A stretch of 26,902 nt of DNA from a virus, in the IMG/VR virus record IMGVR_UViG_3300037521_000453, positions 1 through 26,902 of that record. One strand, given 5' to 3'. Under the pieces are notes generated by a model. That model did no database searches. It was given only the letters and a program-made list of their open reading frames with translations, and was not told the origin of the DNA. The position numbers were made by a program, and so were the translations under genes. Shown in pieces: positions 22,879 through 26,902 of this stretch (positions are counted from its first letter, which is position 1; the number at the start of each line of letters is the position of its first letter).

Positions 22879-22909
22879 GTTCGCTGAACATTTCAATCCA
22901 GTGAACTGG
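22879..22909. repeat. Two short palindromes in the gap after nrdJ
   Basis: GTTCgctGAAC (22879-22889) and CCAGTgaACTGG (22898-22909) lie between the terminator and the 22946 gene. They could be operators for the head-protein genes, or chance. No -35/-10 pair is clear here. A TATAAAT sequence at 22922-22928 resembles the -10 of T4 late promoters. Confidence 0.35.
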
Positions 22910-22945
22910 TAAATAGTTATATATAAATCAAATAGGAGTATTTAA

Positions 22946-23545
22946 ATGAAAGATTTCAAAGAATTTTACGAAGCCAATGAATTTGATGACAGTTTTATCG
23001 ATGAGGATGAGGTTTTAGAGGAAGCCCAACTCTGCAATAAAATGTTCGATTTTATTATGGCACTCGATGAGGATAACGTGCCGGATGATTTGGTGGACGA
23101 ATATATCGAAATAATTGAAATCGTTGCCGGTGATGAGGATGAGGATTTAGCTGAAGCCGCCCTTAAAATCAAAACCGATAAGGGTGACGTCACCCTGAAG
23201 GCGAATGATAGCATCGAACACGAAGCCAAACCTGGAGTTGTTCGTATCGGTATGGCCGGTGACGTTATCAAATCCGGTGTCAAATTTAAAAAAGGTGGCA
23301 AATGGTATGTGGCCGAATCCATCGAAATAAATGAAGCACCGCCTGCCAAACGAGTCCGCCGAGACCCAGTGAAACGGCGGAAGGCCGCTCGCGAATTTCG
23401 GAAAGTTAAAGCCAAAAAGAAAATCGAAGGTCGCCGGACGAGAAAAACCGCCAAGTTCAAACGGTTTAAGAAAAAGCAAAAACGACTGGGCAAACGGGGC
23501 AAAACTGCAACCGGCAAACGCAAACGGACGTTTATCAATAAATAA
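22946..23545 (+). CDS. Bipartite acidic/basic putative head-core precursor
   Basis: 199 aa. Leader MKDFKEFYE|ANEF, then a very acidic part to about 70. A mixed middle domain (71-130) starts after L-A-E70|A and ends at I-N-E130|A. The C-terminal 69 residues (131-199) are packed with Lys and Arg (RRKAAREFRKVKAKKKIEGR and similar), like a histone-type or DNA-condensing tail. Another L-E-E|A lies at 24-26. If the phage protease follows the T4 (L/I)-x-E rule, cleavage would release three pieces, one strongly DNA-binding. The acidic half could keep the tail quiet until maturation. TAGGAG SD. Confidence 0.8.
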   Translation: MKDFKEFYEANEFDDSFIDEDEVLEEAQLCNKMFDFIMALDEDNVPDDLVDEYIEIIEIVAGDEDEDLAEAALKIKTDKGDVTLKANDSIEHEAKPGVVRIGMAGDVIKSGVKFKKGGKWYVAESIEINEAPPAKRVRRDPVKRRKAAREFRKVKAKKKIEGRRTRKTAKFKRFKKKQKRLGKRGKTATGKRKRTFINK

Positions 23546-23554
23546 GAGGCCGCA

Positions 23555-24649
23555 ATGAAGAAATTTAATTTTACGCCGTCAAGGAAGTTTTCCTTTCAGG
23601 ATATGTATGATAGTTTAACGCCGGAGCCAGAGCCGGAGCCAGAACCTTTTGGAGATTATCTGATTGAAGGTCGTGATAAAGGCACCATCGAACTTATCGA
23701 AGGTGGATCGACTGTTATTTTAAATTTTCAGGGGTCAGGTGGTAAAGGTTCCCTTGTGATGATGAAGGCGAAAGACTGGAACGCATTAAAAACCGGTAAA
23801 ACCGGCCAGAAGGTAAAGGCCGAAGCCGCTATATTTGGATTATGGGAGTCAGCACCTTTAAATGAAGCCGCATTACCGAGCCAATATACAAATAAAATCA
23901 AGGGGATACCGAGCAAAGCCTTTGATTGGTTCATGAAATATCAAACGCAGTTTGATAAAAAGGATTTCGGCTTTAAAAAGCTCAATATTTCCAAGGTATC
24001 AGTCAACACTTCCGCCCTGACCGATAAACAACGGGGCCGGATTGTCGCAAAACTTGGTTTTAAAAACCATAAAAGTCAAGCCAGTGCTCTGGAGAAAATA
24101 ATAGCATCGGCACGTGAGAAATGGTCTGATATCCAAACTCTGGCGCATATGGAAACATATGGCGAAAAGCCCGGCTTTGGCAGTTACAAAGTATCCGGCA
24201 TCGGCGATAATAAATATTCCGATATCCATAAAAAGCAATTGAGAACGCTTGCTCATATGGAAAATGTCTTTAAAAATGCACGTGATGCACATAAAGCCGC
24301 CGCAAAATTGACCGAAGCTAAGGAATCTTCATTTGTTGATGCTGTTTTAAAAGCCCTCAAAAATGCAGGTTCGAAGAGAATCAAGGAAGTTATGGATGCA
24401 ATGGCAAAAGGCGACCATGCAAAAGCTGCATCTTTATTAGGTAAAGGTAAATTAACTGAGGGGTCAACTGAAAACGCCCTTGGAACTTTAAAGGCGATTA
24501 TCGGCAGTCTGAAGGGACGAAATGACGCCACAGGCAAAGATATGTTTAAAATGGCTGTCGGTATAAAAGATTATTACGATAAGGAAAAAAGCTTCAGTCC
24601 AGACCAAGCAAGCTGGATTTTCAAAATGTCAAAAATGTTCAAAAAATAA
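23555..24649 (+). CDS. Putative multi-domain head precursor with repeated LxE sites
   Basis: 364 aa. It begins MKKFNFTPSRKFSFQDMYDS, a variant of the leader, then a Pro-Glu repeat (about 22-31). (L/I)-x-E|A/G/S sites occur at LIE38|G, LIE49|G, LWE98|S, LNE104|A, LTE254|A and LTE302|G. The central part (105-254) is basic and helical, with TLAHME repeated at 195-200 and 231-236. The final ~60 residues are helical (KDMFKMAVGIKDYYDKEKSF, WIFKMSKMFKK). The layout fits a scaffold or core protein that is chopped during head maturation. No catalytic motifs. Start with AAGAGGC. Confidence 0.75.
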   Translation: MKKFNFTPSRKFSFQDMYDSLTPEPEPEPEPFGDYLIEGRDKGTIELIEGGSTVILNFQGSGGKGSLVMMKAKDWNALKTGKTGQKVKAEAAIFGLWESAPLNEAALPSQYTNKIKGIPSKAFDWFMKYQTQFDKKDFGFKKLNISKVSVNTSALTDKQRGRIVAKLGFKNHKSQASALEKIIASAREKWSDIQTLAHMETYGEKPGFGSYKVSGIGDNKYSDIHKKQLRTLAHMENVFKNARDAHKAAAKLTEAKESSFVDAVLKALKNAGSKRIKEVMDAMAKGDHAKAASLLGKGKLTEGSTENALGTLKAIIGSLKGRNDATGKDMFKMAVGIKDYYDKEKSFSPDQASWIFKMSKMFKK

Positions 24650-24662
24650 GGAGATAAAACAT

Positions 24663-25979
24663 ATGTTTGCACAAAAATGGGATAAATTTGCAAGCCTTAG
24701 AACGAAGGGACTGGAAAGTTATGTCCCTCTCAGTTATAATGGCTTTATATGGATTTTCGGAGGCCAAGAATTCGAAAATGTATTAAACAATAAAGTCTAT
24801 AAATCAAAAACCGCTTATCTTTGGGAAAAGGTTACACCGAATCCCCTTGCAATTACGCCGGACGTGATGCATGCTGGATTTACCGAAGGGGACGCCGCCA
24901 TTTTCAATGGAAAAATGGTATTAGTCGGCGGGTTGGATGATACAGGCACCGTTATGGCCACTGTTATCTCTTCCATCGATGGTATCAATTGGGTTGGTGG
25001 TAAAGATTTGACCGCCGCCGTTCATAAGCATAAAGTTGTTGTTTACGCCGGTGAATTATATCAGGTCGGCGGGACAACCGATGGAACAACTCCTCTGGAA
25101 AAAGTTTACAAGAGTGCGGATGCCGATTTGCCCGGTGGAACTTGGGCACAGGTCGGGGTCGATATTTTACCCGCACCGCTTATGGCCTTTGCAATGGCCT
25201 CATGGAACGGCAGATTTTGGGTCGCCGGTGGCATTACCACAGCCGGTGCATACTCGAAGAAAATGTATTCCACAACCGATTTGCTCACCGACTGGGCCGA
25301 AGAAGGCACCGATATGTCGCCTGAAGTCAGGGATGCCACATTGATTCCGATGGGTGACCGGATGTATTTGGTCGGCGGAGAGACCGCTTCCGGTGCAAGC
25401 CGCAAAGTTTATGTCACCGAAGACGGAATAAACTGGGTCGATTTGGGAGACAAAATGCCATTCGGTTCCGAGAGACGAGCCGCCTTCAGGCAAGTCAAAC
25501 CAGATTATAATAAACGGGACGTCAGTGCCTTTATCATTGCCGGAACGACATTGCGGGATGAGATTTACGAATCAAAATTGGATTTTAATCCTTTTGGATG
25601 GAGAGACGTCACCCTGCCACGGCATTGGGAAATCACCGCCACCAACGGAACGTGGGTCGGAGACCATTGGTTACCGAAGGATAACGGGGCAACATTTGAC
25701 CTGCAACTGGCCGCTTTGACGGGGTCGACATGGGCAACATGGAAACGCCCGACAGCACTCCGGTTGGGTATCAGTCAAATCGGAGCAAGCCCTGGAGCCA
25801 TCGGTGTTGACATCCAAGATGCAGGTCCAGCAAGTATCGGGTCGGATGCCGCTTATAACCACGGCGAAATCGTCATTGCCTTCGCAGGAACGGACGATTT
25901 AGACCAGATTTTGATTGACCTTGATGTCACATATCAGGTTGATAAAATTGAACTTTATTATCCTGTGAGGCCGCTATAA
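24663..25979 (+). CDS. Kelch-repeat beta-propeller protein, probable virion/adsorption protein
   Basis: 438 aa. At least five kelch-like blades are seen by their Gly-Gly turns: IFGG (31-34), VLVGG (86-90), YQVGG (133-137), WVAGG (186-190) and YLVGG (235-239), with a weaker IIAG. Aromatic strands such as DGINW recur. From about 330 the fold changes to a beta-rich C-terminal domain (WATWKRPTALRLGISQIG...). Phage propellers of this sort usually sit on tails, fibres or capsid decorations and bind surface glycans. It follows the head precursor genes. It may be a tail-tip or head fibre; no enzyme motif. SD AAGGAGA. Confidence 0.75.
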   Translation: MFAQKWDKFASLRTKGLESYVPLSYNGFIWIFGGQEFENVLNNKVYKSKTAYLWEKVTPNPLAITPDVMHAGFTEGDAAIFNGKMVLVGGLDDTGTVMATVISSIDGINWVGGKDLTAAVHKHKVVVYAGELYQVGGTTDGTTPLEKVYKSADADLPGGTWAQVGVDILPAPLMAFAMASWNGRFWVAGGITTAGAYSKKMYSTTDLLTDWAEEGTDMSPEVRDATLIPMGDRMYLVGGETASGASRKVYVTEDGINWVDLGDKMPFGSERRAAFRQVKPDYNKRDVSAFIIAGTTLRDEIYESKLDFNPFGWRDVTLPRHWEITATNGTWVGDHWLPKDNGATFDLQLAALTGSTWATWKRPTALRLGISQIGASPGAIGVDIQDAGPASIGSDAAYNHGEIVIAFAGTDDLDQILIDLDVTYQVDKIELYYPVRPL

Positions 25980-26204
25980 TGCAAAGCAAAAAGTGCAAGA
26001 AAATTCACTCTGGATATTCAGATGAAAAAGCTATTTAGCGGCGTCTGGCCAGAATCGATAAAAGAAGTTAATTGAGGGCGCGTCCTGCAAGTGCACAGCA
26101 GGGTAAATTGTTAACCAAGTAACCTCCCACGCAGAGGTTTGTAATCATCATAGTTGTATAAAAACAGCGGGATAGAGTCGCAAAGCGTCTTTATTCCGCT
26201 TTTC
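25980..26204 (+). other. Structured intergenic region ending in a terminator
   Basis: Apart from a 19-codon frame at 25979 (TAATG coupled to the kelch gene), no gene is seen. Hairpins: TCTGGCCAGA palindrome (26044-26053), CCTGC/GCAGG (about 26084-26104), GTTA/TAAC, and AACCTC/GAGGTT near 26121-26140. A long terminator stem (26166-26200) follows. Either a small RNA gene or a 3' UTR. Confidence 0.4.
26166..26204 (+). terminator. Strong rho-independent terminator
   Basis: AGCGGGATAGAG pairs with CTTTATTCCGCT (two G-U pairs), one mismatch, then CGC/GCG closing an AAA loop. TTTTC follows and AAAA precedes, so it may work in both directions. It ends the kelch/core operon. Confidence 0.8.
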
Positions 26205-26206
26205 TT

Positions 26207-26235
26207 GTGACAAATTTTAATATATCGAGTATAAT
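26207..26235 (+). promoter_or_regulatory. Sigma70-like promoter
   Basis: GTGACA, 17 bases, TATAAT directly after the terminator, 50 bases before the next gene. The -35 lies within TTGTGACAAATTT, which also occurs at 10300-10312. Confidence 0.65.
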
Positions 26236-26284
26236 ACTTTTATGGATGAAATTGAAATTCAAAATTATAAGGGAGATGAAGAAA

Positions 26285-26524
26285 ATGAATCAGATACACC
26301 AACCGATAGTTGAAGCCTGTGCCGGATGCACGAAAATTTTTGATTTTGCACCGCCGCAGGGGATGATTCCTTACGAAGCCTGCCATGTCTATATTGACCC
26401 TGCAAAAATCCAATGCCGTATGGGTCGCACGGATGCCTGCGGGGTAAAACCTGCACAGGAACTGGAAAAGAAAAAGACTCCTGGAATGGTTCTCAAACGC
26501 AAATTTGGTCGGAAAACTCGATGA
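26285..26524 (+). CDS. 79-aa Cys-rich small protein
   Basis: ATG 26285 is nine bases after AAGGGAG; an ATG at 26276 overlaps the SD, so it is less likely. C12-A-G-C15, C33, C44 and C52 are spaced for zinc or cluster binding. FAPPQGMIPYEACHVYIDPA and a basic tail (KRKFGRKTR) follow. It is like the small protein at 10205 in style, not in detail. It overlaps the next gene by four bases. Function unknown. Confidence 0.7.
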   Translation: MNQIHQPIVEACAGCTKIFDFAPPQGMIPYEACHVYIDPAKIQCRMGRTDACGVKPAQELEKKKTPGMVLKRKFGRKTR

Positions 26525-26902
26525 TGTGGTTAAAATACCGGAGCCGTCAATGGTATAAAGGCCGTCAAATCAAATGGGATATTTATTTCGCCGGACCACT
26601 CTTTACGCAGGCAGAAACATCGTTTAATCTCCAAATGACCAGAGAATTGGAATTTATTGGTTTTAAAGTATTCCTGCCGCAAAGATATCCTGTCGGTTCA
26701 ATAAAAGAAATATTTGACAGAAACTTGGAAAATCTTTTAAAATCAAAGATGATGATTGCTATCTGTGACGGTCCGGATGCTGATTCTGGAACTTCTTGGG
26801 AGGTTGGACATTTTTACCTTAAAGGTAAAATATATGCCCTGCGGACGGATATTCGCAAATCAGGTGATGACCCGATGTCTGGCATTAATCTAATGATATC
26901 TC
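26521..26902 (+). CDS. Nucleoside 2-deoxyribosyltransferase (3' end outside window)
   Basis: 127 residues visible. It exchanges the base on deoxynucleosides and can also hydrolyse them. IYFAGPLFTQAE (21-32) and ICDGPDADSGTSWEVGH (81-97), with E94 as likely nucleophile, then KGKIYALRTDIRKSGDD (101-117), are the signature of the NDT family. Two ATGs (26521 and 26524) are possible starts. ATGA overlap with the previous gene. With the deaminase, reductase and HAD enzyme it points to salvage or remodelling of dNTP pools; a modified-base path is conceivable. Confidence 0.88.
   Translation, partial: MMWLKYRSRQWYKGRQIKWDIYFAGPLFTQAETSFNLQMTRELEFIGFKVFLPQRYPVGSIKEIFDRNLENLLKSKMMIAICDGPDADSGTSWEVGHFYLKGKIYALRTDIRKSGDDPMSGINLMIS

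Noticed and set aside
22966-23538. 190-codon minus-strand frame opposite the 22946 gene
   Set aside because: It mirrors the codon pattern of the real gene; Ser/Leu-rich, no SD.
26242-26313. 23-codon acidic frame from ATG 26242
   Set aside because: It would need a leaderless start and overlaps the better-supported Cys protein.
1-26902. CRISPR array, IS element or integrase
   Set aside because: No regularly spaced repeats, transposase or integrase motifs were found on either strand.

Overview
The window reads as a stretch of a T4-like tailed bacteriophage (myovirus type). All supported genes lie on the + strand, are tightly packed, often overlap as ATGA or TAATG, and most have a good GGAG-type ribosome-binding site. 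The replication set is T4-type: a UvsX-like recombinase, a gp41/DnaB-like helicase, a T4 RNase H-like flap nuclease, a gp61-like primase and a family B DNA polymerase. Nucleotide enzymes surround it: dCMP deaminase, a HAD nucleotidase, a class II (B12-type) ribonucleotide reductase and a nucleoside 2-deoxyribosyltransferase cut by the right edge. The host cannot be named. The sigma70-like promoters and strong Shine-Dalgarno sites suggest an ordinary SD-using bacterium.

Layout. 1-3474: recombinase, FmdB-type zinc ribbon, helicase and a 56-residue double-CxxC protein. 3437-7109: tRNA-Pro(UGG), a run of small proteins with near-identical N-termini, and a lipoprotein-like ClpP-family protease. 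7145-9589: an HTH-metallophosphoesterase, another gene of the small-protein family, a cascade of micro-ORFs and an M15 peptidase (endolysin candidate). 9645-15607: HAD enzyme, small Cys protein, RNase H, dCMP deaminase, primase and polymerase. 15606-20995: accessory genes, including a C5 cytosine methyltransferase, under two copies of one promoter/operator module, then a hairpin-rich gap and a toxin-like ORF. 21092-22822: ribonucleotide reductase with its own promoter and terminator. 22946-25979: two candidate head-core precursors and a kelch-repeat protein. 25980-26902: structured gap, terminator, promoter, small Cys protein and deoxyribosyltransferase.

The most interesting signal is a family of otherwise unrelated proteins that begin with the same 9-11 residue peptide (pattern M-K-T/S-F-K/Q-E/Q-x-hydrophobic-x-E, then A/K/G). 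This closely resembles the capsid-targeting sequence of T4 internal proteins, which is removed by the prohead protease after (L/I)-x-E. Two larger proteins (22946 and 23555) carry several internal (L/I)-x-E|A/G sites. In one, such a site lies exactly between an acidic half and a very basic DNA-binding-like tail. I infer a large set of proteins packaged in the head and processed there. The second notable signal is a duplicated promoter of about 67 bp, flanked in both copies by inverted TGTTGAC/GTCAACA arms at identical spacing, which suggests a phage-encoded regulon.
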